Assembly (NCBI GenBank): GCA_916610825.1
Contig: OU744447.1
Coordinates: 20,429,563 to 20,493,562, forward strand
From: Haliclystus octoradiatus
Taxonomy: Eukaryota > Cnidaria > Staurozoa > Stauromedusae > Haliclystidae
DNA length: 64,000 nt
Reading direction: 5' to 3'
The first letter of the stretch is position 1, and the number at the start of each line of letters is the position of its first letter. Shown here in pieces: positions 1 to 14,045 of the stretch. Made by a program: the position numbers and the translations under genes. Below the pieces are notes generated by a model, which saw nothing but the letters and a program-made list of their open reading frames with translations, was not told the origin of the DNA and did no database searches.

Positions 1-3000
1 AGACCAACGCATTGAAGTGTGCATCAGATCGAATTTACACAAAATTGATTACGGGTATGTTGTAATGATCCGATTCCAATCCGATTTGAAGAAATATGCC
101 AATTATAAATATAATCCGATTCGAAGCAAATAATTTGTAATTAATGTAAACTAATCCAAGTTTTTAATGTATAAATTTATGGGTGATTGCTTGATACAGT
201 CTCACGCGCTTTAATCAGATATCTTTTAACTTGATGCTGGATATTCTGCGTTAGACACTTAGTTACTACTACTGTGATAAAATACAAAACTACCACACAG
301 CAATAATAAATACCAGCATGAATAAATGTGACGTACTATCACTGTATGTCGTATAGCTGGCTTTGCTATAACAACAACTAATTGATATTCGAGACCCAAT
401 GGATAGTGAGCACAATGAAGGCTAAACTGTATCTAATTTATTATTCAATCTACACATAGACAACATAGATAGATTCAGGAATTATATAGGGTGCTGACAT
501 GAGACAGTCACATACAGCACATCAAAATGATAATACAATACGTACAATGAATCAATAATCTTGATCATTTCCTTGAAGAAATTGTATAATTCATTTCACA
601 TCAAACGTGTAATTGATGTACTAGAGAGTGGAATACTAGAGAGTGGAACATGAATGTCGCTATATGTACAAGAAGCGGTCAGTTGAGAGGAAACTAGAAC
701 ACATTGATTAATCGCTACAAAATACAAATACTCTTCCAAGTTTCAAAATCCAAAATCATCTGGAATCAATAAATACAAATTTTACCCAATCCAAAGACCT
801 AAAATATCACTACCTGGATGCGATCCAATCTGATTGGATTTGCACATCTTTAATACGCAGGTGCAAAATAAATGAGGCTCAAAACTTTCAGAGGTTAAAT
901 TTGTTATTCACAACTAACATATATATGTACTTTTGGAATGGTCAAATTCTTTAATTATTATATTTTCTTATTCGTAATTGACAATATTGTCACTTTAGTT
1001 TAACTTTCGTTGTGGGTTTGATTTTAAACACAGCCAAAAAGGTTGAAGGTTGTTCACTTAAATTATACCTGTCAGATATGACTCTGTGATAGTATGATTA
1101 ATGTAGGTTCTATTACAAAGTTTATATTATAGAGCGTATGATTTCTTCATTACTCAGAAATTTGGTCCTGATGCTTTTAAGAACGTTTCTTTTAAATTTT
1201 ATTTCATTTTATTATTACAAAATATTTCATTAATTATTATCATATGATTTTCACATAGATATATCTTTGGTTGGTGCTACGCAAATAAGTAGGCCTATTC
1301 CCCTACGAAAAATTTGTTGAGTTCATGAACTATTCATGAACCTTAAATACAAGCCTGTTTTACACATTCTGGGCAGTAGTCACTTTTCTGAGAAGTTATT
1401 TTAAATGTAGTTTTTCAATTTGAATAGGCCTTTCAAGAAACATTAGAATAACTGTTGCGTTGAGTCGTTTCAACTTTTCAAAGTGCAGTACTATACATAC
1501 TGATCTTCATACTATACACTTATTTTTGTGCTGCTTTCAATTCTTCTTACTGACAATTTTTACAGCCTTGATAGTTTGGGCTGAACGTAGCTATATCTGG
1601 TTAAATGGCCTGTTTTTCATGAACAATTCGTGAATATTTGTTGGTCCATTTAAAGTTCAAGAACTGTTATCACAGCCTGCATTTTGCGTATACTTTTACG
1701 GATTAACCAAAGACCAGCAGACTAGGTGGCAGCCATGGGCCTTGTGAGAGGATCAAAACAGACGGGAAAACTTGCACTAGCGCAAGTTAAATAGGCACGT
1801 TCTTTAAACATTCTTGAGCACGAGCTTTACTTAGCGTATACTTTATTTCTAATCATCGATAATATAAATGACACCAATGCCATGGATCCTTGTTCAGTAG
1901 ATTATGTAGGCAATCAAGGTGTTTTTGCATACTGTTGGTTCTCCCAGATGTCAGCACAGTTTCGAAATGATGGAAAACAAAGGCATCAAACAAAATCTTT
2001 CTTGTTTCTAGATGTAAACATCAAGTGAAACTTACTACTGTTGTGCAGGAACGTTTTCTAATTCATGATTGGTAAATTGATAGTTGTTATATGAATTCAA
2101 TTAATTTCGACAATACAGGCAAAGAGAAATTGCTCCATAATTATTGTTATCCTGTTTATGAATATATTTGTGAATAGGGCTAATTTGACTACCTTGAACA
2201 ACACACACTGAAAATACCCACGTGACAAGAGAGAGATTCAATACTCAGAGGGGGTGTAAGAGGAGAGTTTCAGACAAAATCGGTACAAAAATAGAAATGC
2301 ATTTGATTGATTCTGAAGTGACTTAAAATAAGGTAGTAGGGGAGACAGATTAGCTACAAGACTCGAGTAACAATGGCTCAAAGGTTTAGGTACAGCATTG
2401 TGCTGCCCAGGGTTGCACCCATGTAGCTTTTTCTGCTACAGTATTCCAGGACCACGCCAAACGCCTAGTCTTATTAAAATTAATTTGAAAACAATGGCCA
2501 CATGCTCCTTTGCCAGAATTCATAGTGGTCACCTCTATGCAGCAGCCAACCGTCTACAGTGGTCACTCTTGGTATGCCTGAAATAGTATTTTCTATCTAA
2601 TCAACCCTGCATATAATGGTGTGATGGGATAATTTTGTTTCACTTCGCAGTTTACAATTTAAATTTAACCACATAAGCTTCAAGCTTGTTTGCATGGGAA
2701 TGAATGTCTGAACAGCAGTCAAATTTATAATCAACTAATTGAAATTACAATGAGCTCTATTACATGAAAGTTACTGGTACGTATAGAAAAAAATACATTT
2801 TGTGAGGCGATGAGGAATCAAACCCCGGTCTCCCACAGGGACTACATGCACTCTACTATTGAGCTACCAGTCTACATTGATCAATTTATCTACCTCTCAT
2901 AGCTGGCTGCTATACACAGATTTCAACTGTATCTAGCCTATTTCTAAACTTCAACTCATTATTTTGATATTTGCTTGAAGAACATCAATTTTCATAAATG

Positions 3001-4540
3001 TATGATGAAATGTTTAGTAAAATAGTACAGTAGGCCCTACACGAAATATAAACCATCCCTCTATTGTTTCATGATTTCTGCCAAGGCATGTTAGGGGCAT
3101 ATTTGCTATTGAAAAGTTAACATTTCTCTTTGCTGATTACTAGGCTTAATCTACAAAACATATGTCCGCGTACAGTCGAGCTCTCAGCCTCCCGTATGTC
3201 TAGCATAATTTTCTAGGAGGTAGTTTAAAATCACGAGACATCCTGATGAAGATTATCGATGTTGCTTAAATTTTAATTATCTTGACTGATCACCTCAGAA
3301 TGCTGTCTCTTTCAACTTTGTAGGGGCCTACCCTTTATAAATCAAAAATTAGCTTAGCCTATAATCTTGTAGATTGTCCATTAGTTATTTGTTGTGTAAG
3401 TATCTCATATTGATGCATATACACACATGTTGATACATATTAATTAATAATTATTATAGTCAAGGTGTAAAGGATTATGACAAAGTAATCGTCCCAAATG
3501 CCACAATTGTCCTGTTTCTGCAAGTGGTTAAGAATCCATTTATTAGCTGTGCTATATCCACGGTGGAACACTTTATCAGAGGATTTTGTTCTGCAAGTAG
3601 CCTACATTTCTATGATTTTAAACAATATTACAAACATTTACTCTGGTTCAGTGTTGCAAAGTCTACAATACAAATAGATAAGTTTGTTTACTATTTCAGA
3701 TAAGTTGTTTTTAAAAACAATAACTATTAGTTTTCAACTGAATTGAGATACTGTGTGTAGTGGAGACCAAAAGCTCTTCCATAATAGTCGCTCATTAATG
3801 TTAGCTTTTTTGTAATTTAATAAATATTATATCAGATCAAAGACAGTGGATCACTAAGCCTATCTATCATCAGTTAGTACCTTGGCCCTTATTTGATTGA
3901 ATGAGCTCCTTCCCCTACTTTTCTGATTAATGTAGGTTATAGACTATGATTTGAAGGTAGGCTAGTCTACGACTTTTCTACGAGCAATGACTTAAGAAAA
4001 TATAGACTAGCCTATTCTATGTGTACAATTTATTCATGTTTTGATGTTATATTGATATTATCAAATCTTATTATTCAAAGCTGAGTTAGATTACACCATA
4101 TTTCATGTTAATTTTTCAAATATCTTCCCTTACCCTGTCCAATATTCAATATTAGCTATTTAAAAATACACCGTGTACTCTGTCTCTGTTAGACTGTTCG
4201 TTGATAAGTAACAACGTAGACGTGCAAATAATTGATAAATGTTACATCAACTGTACTGGATTTTTACGATGACCAGGATAAGAACTTTGTATCCACACAA
4301 ATTATATTATATGACGATGACTATTGTCGAAAGCTGTTATTTTGAAACTTTAATCTCATTACATTCGGACAAGACCGCCATTTTCTGGCCGCCATCAGAA
4401 ATCTCAAAGTCAAGTTGAGTTTGAAATACAAATCAAACCGAAGTACAGTCAATCGTGCGAGATTCAGATTTAATTCAGATGTGGCCAAAATATCAGACGG
4501 GACAGGATGCTACTGCGCATGACTCCATGCAGCCTGTTGA
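1..4540 (+). mobile_element. Left copy of the long-TIR element, truncated by the window edge
   Basis: This stretch matches 5805-10425 of the neighbouring complete element almost base for base in the same orientation, with small indels. About 107 bp near 567-676 is present here and absent from the other copy. The last ~700 bp (3838-4540) is the right terminal inverted repeat. Unlike the complete copy, it stops after GCCTGTTGAA at about 4540 and lacks the last dozen bases that should end in TTTACC. No transposase reading frame is visible; the 62-residue open frame at 2398-2586 recurs in the other copy and looks non-coding. The left end lies outside the window. Confidence 0.75.
2801..2876 (-). 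repeat. tRNA-like sequence inside the left element copy
   Basis: Read on the minus strand, this has an A-box-like TAGCTCAATAGTAGAGTGC and a B-box-like GGTTTGATTCC at tRNA spacing, but the outer arms do not pair into an acceptor stem. It is therefore a tRNA pseudogene or the head of a tRNA-derived SINE carried inside the element. The same sequence is present at 8650-8723 in the other copy, so it was there before the element duplicated. Confidence 0.5.
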
Positions 4541-4625
4541 ATTAGTCAAACGCCGTTAGCCTGTGTGCATTACGTCAGAACTCCATTTCATACAGGCTAA
4601 CATCAATGAGGGTAAAAAGCGGGCC

Positions 4626-4634
4626 CACTAAGAA
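4626..4634 (+). repeat. Left 9-bp target-site duplication (CACTAAGAA)
   Basis: CACTAAGAA lies directly before GGTAAACAGAAT and is repeated exactly at 10440-10448, directly after the mirror-image end. This marks 4635-10439 as one insertion. Confidence 0.85.
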
Positions 4635-7600
4635 GGTAAACAGAATATTCAACAGGCTGCATGGAGTCATGCGCAGTAGCATCCTGTCCCGTCTGATATT
4701 TTGGCCACATCTGAATTAAATCTGAATCTCGCACGATTGACTGTACTTCGGTTTGATTTGTATTTCAAACTCAACTTGACTTTGAGATTTCTGATGGCGG
4801 CCAGAAAAATGGCGGTCTTGTCCGAAAGTAATGAGATTAAAGTTTCAAAATAACAGCTTTTGACAATAGTCATCGTCATATAATATAATTTGTGTGGATA
4901 CAAAGTTCTTATCCTGGTCATCGTAGAATTGCAGTACAGTTGATGTAACATTTATCAATTATTTGCACGTCTACGTTGTTACTTATCAACGAACAGTCTA
5001 ACAGAGACAGAGTACACTGTGTATTTTTAAATAGCTAATATTGAATATTGGACAGGGTAAGGGAAGATATTTGAAAAATTAACATGAAGTATGGTGTAAT
5101 CTAACTCAGCTTTGAATAGTAAGATATGATAATATCAATATAACATCAAAACATGAATAGATTGTACACATAGAATCCGGCATAGAATAGGCTAGTCTAT
5201 ATTTTCTAAAGTCATTGCTCATAGACCTTCAAATCATAGTCTATAACCTACATTAATCAGGAAAGTAAGGGAAGGACCTCACTCAATCAACTGCGGTAAT
5301 AATTGATGACAGTGAGGCTTAGTGATCCATTGTCTATGATATGATTATCATATATACATGTATTTATCAGCTTTAATTTTAATCAATTCATTGAATAAGA
5401 AATTGATTTTTTAAATCTTTACAATTCTCAAACATTCAATATATTTCAAAATGTTAGTTATGATATGATATGTTAATATAGTACTTCTTATCGATAAAAT
5501 CTCTATCAAGCCACAGAGTTTTGACTGAAACAAGTCAGTTGCAGTGTATTGCGCTGAAAGTCGTCATACCATAAACAATTATATTGAAGCTTCAAAACTA
5601 ACAGCGTGCAGTATTAATCAATTCAGAAAATATCAATTATCTGAATTCCATAAAACAATGTAAATATTTAAAAATGCATGAATGAACGATAGGCTTTTAA
5701 TCAATTTATTTCAATTTTAAAAACTACAAGTAGGCGTAACTGTAGTAGGCTATAGTTCAATGATAGCAAGAGCCAGTATATATGTTCATGCCATCTTGAA
5801 GCAAGACCATACGCATTGAAGTGTGCATCAGATCGAATTTACACAAAATTGATTACGGGTATGAATGTTGTAATGATCCGATTCCAATCCGATTTGAAGC
5901 AATATGCCAATTATAAATATAATCCGATATTCCGATTCAAAGCAAATAATTTGTAATTAATGTAAACTAATCCAAGTTTTCCATGTATAGATTTATGGAT
6001 GATTGCTTGATACAGTCTCAGGCGCTTTAATCAGATGTCTTTTAACTTGATGCTGGATATTCTGCGTTAGACACTTAGTTACTACTACTGTGATAAAATA
6101 CAAAACTACCACACAGCAATAATAAATACCAGCATGAATAAATGTGACGTACTATCACTGTATGTCGTATAGCTGGCTTTGCTATAACAACAACTAATTG
6201 ATATTCGAGACCCAATGGATAGTGAGCACAATGAAGGCTAAACTGTATCTCATTTATTATTCAATCTACACATAGACAACATAGATAGATTACAGGAATT
6301 ATATAGGGTGCTGACATGAGACAGTCACATACAGCACATCAAAATGATAATACAATACGTACAATGAATCAATAATCTTGATAGCAGTCAGTTGATAGGA
6401 AACTAGAACACATTGATTAATCGCTACAAAGTACAAATACTCTTCCAAGTTTCAAAATCCAAAATCATCTGGAATCAATAAATACAAATTCGACCCAATC
6501 CAAAGACCTAAAATATCACTACCTGGATGCGATCCAATCTGATTGGATTCGCACATCTTTAATACGCAGGTGCAAAATAAATGAGGCTCAAAACTTTCAG
6601 AGGTTAAATTTGTTATTCATAACTAACATATATATGTACTTTTGGAATGGTCAAATTCTTTAATTATTATATTTTCTTATTCTTAATTGACAATATTGTC
6701 ACTTTAGTTTTACTTTCGTTGTGGGTTTGATTTTAAACACAGCCAAAAAGGTTGAAGATTGTTCACTTAAATTATACCTGTCAGATATGACTCTGTGATA
6801 GTGTGATTAATGTAGATTCTATTACAAAGTTTATATTATAGAGGCCAGAGGGTATGATTCTTCATTACTCAGAAATTTGGTCCTGATGCTTTTAAGAAAG
6901 TTTCTTTTAAATTTTATTTCATTTTATTATTACAAAATATTTCATTAATTATTATCATATGATTTTCACATAGATTTATCTTTGGTTGGTGCTACGCAAA
7001 TAAGTAGGCATATTCCCCTACGAAAAATTTGTTGAGTTCATGAACTATTCACGAACCTTAAATACAAGGCTGTTTTACAAATTCTGGGCAGTAGTCACTT
7101 TTCTGAGAAGTTATTTTAAATGTAGTTTTTCGATTTGAATAGGCCTTTCAAGAAACATTAGAATAACTGTTGTGTTGAGTCGTTTCAACTTTTCAAAGTG
7201 CAGTACTATACATACTGATCTTCATACTATACACTTATTTTTGTGCTGCTTTCAATTCTTCTTACTGACAATTTTTACAGCCTTGATAGTTTGGGCTGAA
7301 CGTAGCTATAGCTGGTTAAATGACCTGTTTTTCATTAAGGGGTTCATGAATATTTGTTGGTCCATTTAAAGTTCCGAAAGAGATTTGAAACACGCTCAGC
7401 GACCAATCAAATTTTGAGGATTCATTCGATCATTCTAGTTTATTTTAGAAGAAAAATTCATGAATATTTGTTGGTCCATTTAAAGTTCAAGAACTGTTAT
7501 CACAGCCTGCATTTTGCGTATACTTTTACGGATTAACCAAAGAGCAGCAGACTAGGTGGCAGCCATGGGCCTTGTGAGAGGATCAAAACAGACGGGGAAA

Positions 7601-10439
7601 CTTGCACTAGCGCAAGTTAAATAGGCACCTTCTCTAAACATTCTTGAGCACGAGCTTTACTTAGCGTATACTTTATTTCTAATCATCGATAATATAAAGG
7701 ACACCAATGCCATGTATCCTTGTTCAGTAGATTATGTAGGCAATCAAGGTGTTTTTGCATACTGTTGGTTTCTCCCAGACGTCAGCACAGTATTCGAAAT
7801 GATGGAAAACAAAGGCATCAAACAAAATCTTTCTTGTTTCTAGATGTAAACATCAAGTGAAACTTACTACTGTTGTGCAGGAACGTTTTCTAATTCATGA
7901 TTGGTAAATTGATAGTTGTTAAATGAATTCAATTAATTTCGACAATACAGGCAAAGAGAAATTGCTCCATAATTATTGTTATCCTGTTTATGAATATATT
8001 TGTGAATAGGGCTAATTTGACTACCTTGAACAATGCACACTGAAAATACCCACGTGACAAGAGAGAGATTCAAAACTCAGAGGGGGTGTAAAAGGAGAGT
8101 TTCCAACAAAATCGGTACAAAATTAGAAATGCATTTGATTGATTCTGAAGTGACTTAAAAGAAGGTAGTAGGGGAAACAGATTAGCTACAAGACTCGAGT
8201 AACAATGGCTTCAAAGGTTTTGGTACAGCATTGTGCTGCCCAGGGTTGCACCCATGTAGCTTTTTCTGCTACAGTATTCCAGGACCACGCCAAACGCCTA
8301 GTCTTATTAAAATTAATTTGAAAACAATGGCCACATGCCCCTTTGCCAGAATTCATATTGGTCACCTCTATACAGCAGCCACCCGTCTACAATGGTCACT
8401 CTTGGTATGCCTGAAATAGTATTTTCTATCTAATCAACCCTGCATATAAAGGCCACCTGCATCTAATGGTGTGATGGGATAATTTTGTTTCACTTCGCAG
8501 TTTACAATTTAAATTTAACCACATAAGCTTCAAGCTCGTTTGCATGGGAATGAATGTCTGAACAGCAGTCAAATTTATAATCAACTAATTGAAATTACTA
8601 TTAGCTCTATTACATGAAAGTTACTGGTACGTATAGATAAAATACATTGTGTGAGGCGATGAGGAATCAAACCCTGGTCTCCCACAGGGACTACATGCAC
8701 TCTACTATTGAGCTACCAGTCTACATTGATCAATTTATCTATCTCTCATAGCTGGCTGCTATACACAGATTTCAACTGTATCTAGCCTATTTCTAAACTT
8801 CAACTCATTATTTTGATATTTGCTTGAAGAACATCAATTTTCATAAATGTATGATATTTTTAGTAAAAGAGTACACACACAGAAGTAGGCCCTACACGAA
8901 ATATAAACCATCCCTCCATTGTTTCATGATTTCTGCCAAGGCATGTTAGGGGCATATTTGCTATTGAAATGTTAACATTTCTCTTTGCCGATTACTAGGC
9001 TTAATCTACAAAACATATGTCCGCGTACAGTCGAGCTCTCAGCCTCCCGTATGTCTAACATAATTTTCTAGGAGGTAGTTTAATATCACGAGACATCCTG
9101 ATGAAGATTACCGATGTTGCTTAAATTTTAATTATCTTGACTGATCACCTCAGAATGCCGTCTCTTTCAACTTTGTAGCCTAGGGGCCTACCCTTTATAA
9201 ATCAAAAATTAGCTTAGCCTATAATCTTGTAGATTGTCCATTAGTTATTTGTTGTGTAAGTATCTCATATTGATGCATATACACACATGTTGATACATAT
9301 TAATTAATAATTATTATAGGCAAGGTGTAAAGGATTATGACAAAGTAATCGTCCCAAATGCCACAATTATCCTGTTTCTGCAAGTGGTTAAGAATCCATT
9401 TATTAGCTGTGCTATATCCACGGTGGAACACTTTATCAGAGGATTTTGTTCTGCAAGTAGCCTACATTTCTATGATTTTAAACAATATTACAAACATTTA
9501 CTCTGGCTCAGTGTTGCAAAGTCTACAATACAAATAGATAAGTTTGTTTACTATTTCAAATAAGTTGTTTTTAAAAACAATAATTATTAGTTTTCAACTG
9601 AATTGAGATACTGTATACAAGGTTGTGGTGTGTGCTTGTGTGTAGTGGAGACCAAAAGCTCTTCCATAATAGTCGCTCATTAATGTTAGCTTTTTTGTAA
9701 TTTAATAAATATTATATCAGATCAAAGACAGTGGATCACTAAGCCTATCTATCATCAGTTAGTACCTTGGCCCTTACTTGATTGAGTGAGCTCCTTCCCC
9801 TACTTTTCTGATTAATGTAGGTTATAGACTATGATTTGAAGGTAGGCTAGTCTACGACTTTTCTACGAGCAATGACTTTAGAAAATATAGACTAGCCTAT
9901 TCTATGTGTACAATTTATTCATGTTTTGATGTTATATTGATATTATCAAATCTTACTATTCAAAGCTGAGTTAGATTACACCATATTTCATGTTAATTTT
10001 TCAAATATCTTCCCTTACCCTGTCCAATATTCAATATTAGCTATTTAAAAATACACCGTGTACTCTGTCTCTGTTAGACTGTTCGTTGATAAGTAACAAC
10101 GTAGACGTGCAAATAATTGATAAATGTTACATCAACTGTACTGGATTTTTACGATGACCAGGATAAGAACTTTTTATCCACACAAATTATATTATATGAC
10201 GATGACTATTGTCGAAAGCTGTTATTTTGAAACTTTAATCTCATTACATTCGGACAAGACCGCCATTTTCTGGCCGCCATCAGAAATCTCAAAGTCAAGT
10301 TGAGTTTGAAATACAAATCAAACCGAAGTACAGTCAATCGTGCGAGATTCAGATTTAATTCAGATGTGGCCAAAATATCAGACGGGACAGGGTGCTACTG
10401 CGCATGACTCCATGCAGCCTGTTGAATATTCTGTTTACC
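4635..10439 (+). mobile_element. Complete 5.8-kb non-autonomous DNA transposon with ~700-bp terminal inverted repeats
   Basis: The element begins GGTAAACAGAATATTC and ends with the exact mirror image. The inverted repeats run about 4635-5345 and 9715-10439 with only scattered differences, and a perfect 9-bp duplication flanks both ends. Very long TIRs with 9-bp duplications are typical of Mutator-like elements and of Rehavkus, so one of these superfamilies is the best guess. The interior holds no long reading frame, so the copy cannot encode its own transposase. Inside are a tRNA-like sequence (8650-8723), a block related to the TTCATGAAC repeat family (7015-7075) and a local duplication of ~35 bp at 7343-7375 and 7457-7489. 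A near-identical partial copy lies immediately upstream, in the same orientation. Confidence 0.8.
8650..8723 (-). repeat. tRNA-like sequence inside the complete element
   Basis: This is the counterpart of the sequence at 2801-2876. The A-box- and B-box-like motifs on the minus strand are conserved with a few substitutions. Without a paired acceptor stem it is unlikely to be a working tRNA gene. Confidence 0.5.
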
Positions 10440-10448
10440 CACTAAGAA
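10440..10448 (+). repeat. Right 9-bp target-site duplication (CACTAAGAA)
   Basis: This is an exact copy of 4626-4634, directly after the terminal TTTACC of the element. Confidence 0.85.
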
Positions 10449-13400
10449 ACATGTTTTGCAATGCGCATGCGTAAAACCTCGCTAAAACCCTAAATCTAGC
10501 CGAGACTGGAAATGACAAAAGTAAAAACAAAATGAGTGTTCGACTTTGCTAAGTTCGACATCTTGATATGTTATCTGTTTCTTTTCTAAAAGCTCAAAAT
10601 GCTCTCTATTATCATTTTCTTCTTGATGGTAATTTAACTCAATGTGTTTTGAATGTAAGAACATAATTTATTGTAAAGCAAGCAGTCGTTTTCTTCACCA
10701 GAACCTGGAATTTGAGAAGGTTGCTTCGCAGACGCAGAGTGACGGCCCGAACCTAGCCAGGTTGGTATTAATAAGACAGTAAATACGATCAACTGCAACT
10801 GATCAACTAAAACTTATGTCTGTTGTTGTCATAACGTTGAACTTTACTAATCCATATGCATATACTGACTCATTTATGCTAGGCTGGCCAATGCCCAATT
10901 GCCCATCTGTTTGTCTTCTTCTCTTCATTTTTCACATTTTCAGGACTTCTAACCTACTAATACTTCAGATTAACCTAGGCCAAGTAGCATACTACAGCAC
11001 ACTTTACATACTAGTAATTATTATTAATATTATTTATATGTTGTTATAAAGCCTAAAGAGTATTCTGGAATCCCAGATGCACTTAAACATTCTTTTCAAT
11101 TTTTTTGTTGATGTTTGACCAATAAATGGTAAAATATCAATTTCCTTTTGAATTTTCTCCAATCTTCTGATTCCTACTTTTGTCGAACTCTAGCTGTAAG
11201 ATTTTATCCTACGTGAATCAAGTGAATCAATACGCAGGAAATTTAATCGATCATTTGTAAATCTCTTTTACATCTTTAATCAGATAAGTACTACATAGAT
11301 GAGTGTCATTATCAAGAATTGGTTGAAACTTGAACATACATGATATATGTTTAAGTCGCTGATTTCTCTCTAACTTTGTCTTCCGTCGTCTTCTTTGATT
11401 GTTGAAATGTTCTCCTTGCGGCGTACAGCAGCATCGGATACTATACATGAATTGCTAAAACTTCAAGGGTATTTATTTATAGGCATACTATTTTTTTTAC
11501 TGAGGTCATTTACAATCGCAAGGGCTTAATTGGTCGTAAGGCAATCTTATTTAATGTCTTATGATAGAAAGAAGTTATCCTATTTCTGGTGTATAATCCC
11601 ATGATTTTCACGATAGGAAGTATTCCATTATCCCATGATTTTCATAATAGGAAGCCAATGGAGACTAACTTTGTAACAATACCTAGGACTTATTTATCCT
11701 CTTGGTGATGGAGTTTATAGCATATATTTTTTAGTTAAGAAACCTTCAAGTTTAAAAATAGAGGTAAGCTAATGTTATCAAATTTTGGTGTTAAAGCAGT
11801 AAGTTATTTTAGCATGAGCGCACAGTTTGGATAATTTGCAGTCTGGCAGTAAGCAAAATACTTCATTGAACATGTTATATGACACTGATATTGCATTGGT
11901 TATGTTGCTAAAAATAACATTTATTTACAAAATTATAAATAAATAATATTCATTTTCAAGATAAATATACAATGAATAATGAACTATTATTTGATGCAGC
12001 CTCAATTGTAACAGGACCAACAAAATTGCCTAAAAGGTTATTAAATATCCAATAAGATGACGATTGAATTTTGAATTTCAATGTTTACATGAACAATGAA
12101 GAGTTCCATTTTCTCTTCATAAAATCGTTTAAAGAGCATGCCAGCCTGACTAGCAGAAAATTTGTTCTGTGGACGCTTTGCATGATTTCCCTGAACTTCA
12201 TCAGTTGGTGTGCTTGTCTGGAAGCATGCCTCTTCTTTCTTATCTGCATAAAAAATGGTATAAGGTAGGCTATCGAGCAAAGAGAGATCAACATCTATGT
12301 AATTTAGTGTCCTACATGACAGAGGATTCACTTGGTCACCCACACTGGAACATAGAGTAACTAACTATTAGAGCTTATAGCATAGGATTCGATTTATGTA
12401 ATTATTATTATTGTAGAAAGATGATTTCTTACTATAATGCTTGCGTCCTTTAATTGCCTAAATCACATTTATTGTACTCCTTTTTAGACACATGAGCCTA
12501 GAAATTGCCCAAAACAATGCTGAAGATGAAATTATATATTGTGTCAATTTGTTTACTTCTCTCTTTGATGTATTTTGAGTATTATGTATTTCGTATGCCA
12601 GAACCTAGATCCTGTATTTTTGTACATCTGGTGTGCATTGTTACTAAATAGCAGCAACATTTTCCTGTTGAGGATTGTTTCATGTTTTCTTGGGGGGGGG
12701 GGGGTATTAATTCTCTTGCATAGATTGAAGTAAAATTTGAGGCACAAGTGACCCTTCGTGCAACACATAAAACAGGACAGACCTGAAATTAATTTGGAGA
12801 AACTTGAATTCCAACATCTCAACCTGTAGTGTTTTTAGTGGCTGAGGAAGCTGGGTCTATATGAAAACAGTGACCATCATTGTTCGATCACCAGGCTAAG
12901 CATGCTTAAATAATCCAATAATCCTCATTGTAACAGAGGCAGTAGGCAGGTTTGCAATAATTCCAAATTATCTTATCTCATCTTCAAGTCAGAAATGAAA
13001 TGTTTTCAAGTTTATAGAATATTTATATGGAATCTAAAAAGTTACGGAATAGTTGATATTGAATTTTTCTACATATGAAACAATAAGTGATACACGAAGA
13101 AAGGGAAATCACCTCCAAGAGATATGCTTGCAGATATAATACAAAGAAAATGGTTGAGACTGCAATAAGTTACAACAAAACAATTTTGATTCAAAGCATC
13201 TGCAAGTTGATATAGGCATCGAGTAAACCTTACTCTGTCTCTGTGTTGTTATATTTTTATTCCCAACATATGTGAATTATGCAAAATAAAACACTTACCA
13301 TGATGCGATTGGAAGACCGACCATGATCGTGAAAACAGTTTGGTAGGCATAAGACTCTATTTGTGGAAGTAGGTATCTATAATCATGTGCAGTCATTGAG

Positions 13401-14040
13401 TTTAAGCACTTTGAACATCATCATTGAGCCTCAAAAAAGCAAGGCTTGATCGATGCAACATCATGCATAGAAGGGTGAGATGAACGAAATAATTCTGATT
13501 GTACACAGTGCCATAAGCTCATCTCTCAAGTCATGAACTATTAGCGTTCATTGCTCCCATATTTATGGAATATTATTATCAAAAACAATATGATGCTTCA
13601 TATCCTTGATTCAAACGAGAGTAGGCTACTGTATGACAATGTCAATATCTAATATACAAGTGCCACTCATCCATATGCATATATAAATGATAATGCAGCA
13701 TGCTTTGTACTTTATAGGCTGATTTTATCAAACTTAACTGCCAATTTTTCGAGGCAGCTGCCAGCTGCTAACAGAAATCTTCTGACGAATTGGCTTATCA
13801 AAGTTTAAAACCCAACACCAGATATTATCTCACGAACAAACTCTATTATAATTCAAATCCAGTCATTAAATGTCCACGTTGTTAAACATTATAGGAAATA
13901 AGTAAAAACAGCAATTCAGTCTAATTAAATATACTGAAAACAGCGTTTCAATTCTCCAGGATAGGCAAGCAAATTAAATAAACTTAACGAATGATTCGAA
14001 GCATGGAAGCAGACTTTTGAAATTTTGGATATTATTGAAA
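10449..14040. other. No recognisable gene; minor repeats only
   Basis: I see no recognisable coding sequence in this 3.6-kb stretch. It contains a degenerate copy of the CAGGGTCCGAC MITE family (about 11062-11192), a short imperfect tandem repeat around ATCCCATGATTTTCA (11597-11657) and a run of 13 G at 12692-12704. On the minus strand an open frame ending near 12041 follows a good-looking splice acceptor (TTTTTTATGCAG, near 12240). It resembles nothing I know and two frames are open there, so I do not call it a gene. Confidence 0.5.
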
Positions 14041-14045
14041 AAGTG

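Noticed and set aside
2398-2586. 62-residue frame conserved in both transposon copies (also 8231-8419)
   Set aside because: The conservation is explained by the recent duplication of the element; composition is not protein-like and no transposase motif is present.
4555-4602. Small inverted repeat TAGCCTGT...ACAGGCTA between the two large elements
   Set aside because: Only ten bases pair and there is no target duplication; resemblance to the TAGCCTGCG family may be chance.
4264-4951. 94-residue frame on the minus strand (4667-4951) and its mirror
   Set aside because: It lies entirely in the long terminal inverted repeat, and the copies differ by frame-breaking changes.
12041-12343. 100-residue minus-strand open frame with a plausible splice acceptor
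   Set aside because: Overlapping frames are equally open, no family is recognisable, and no partner exons were found.
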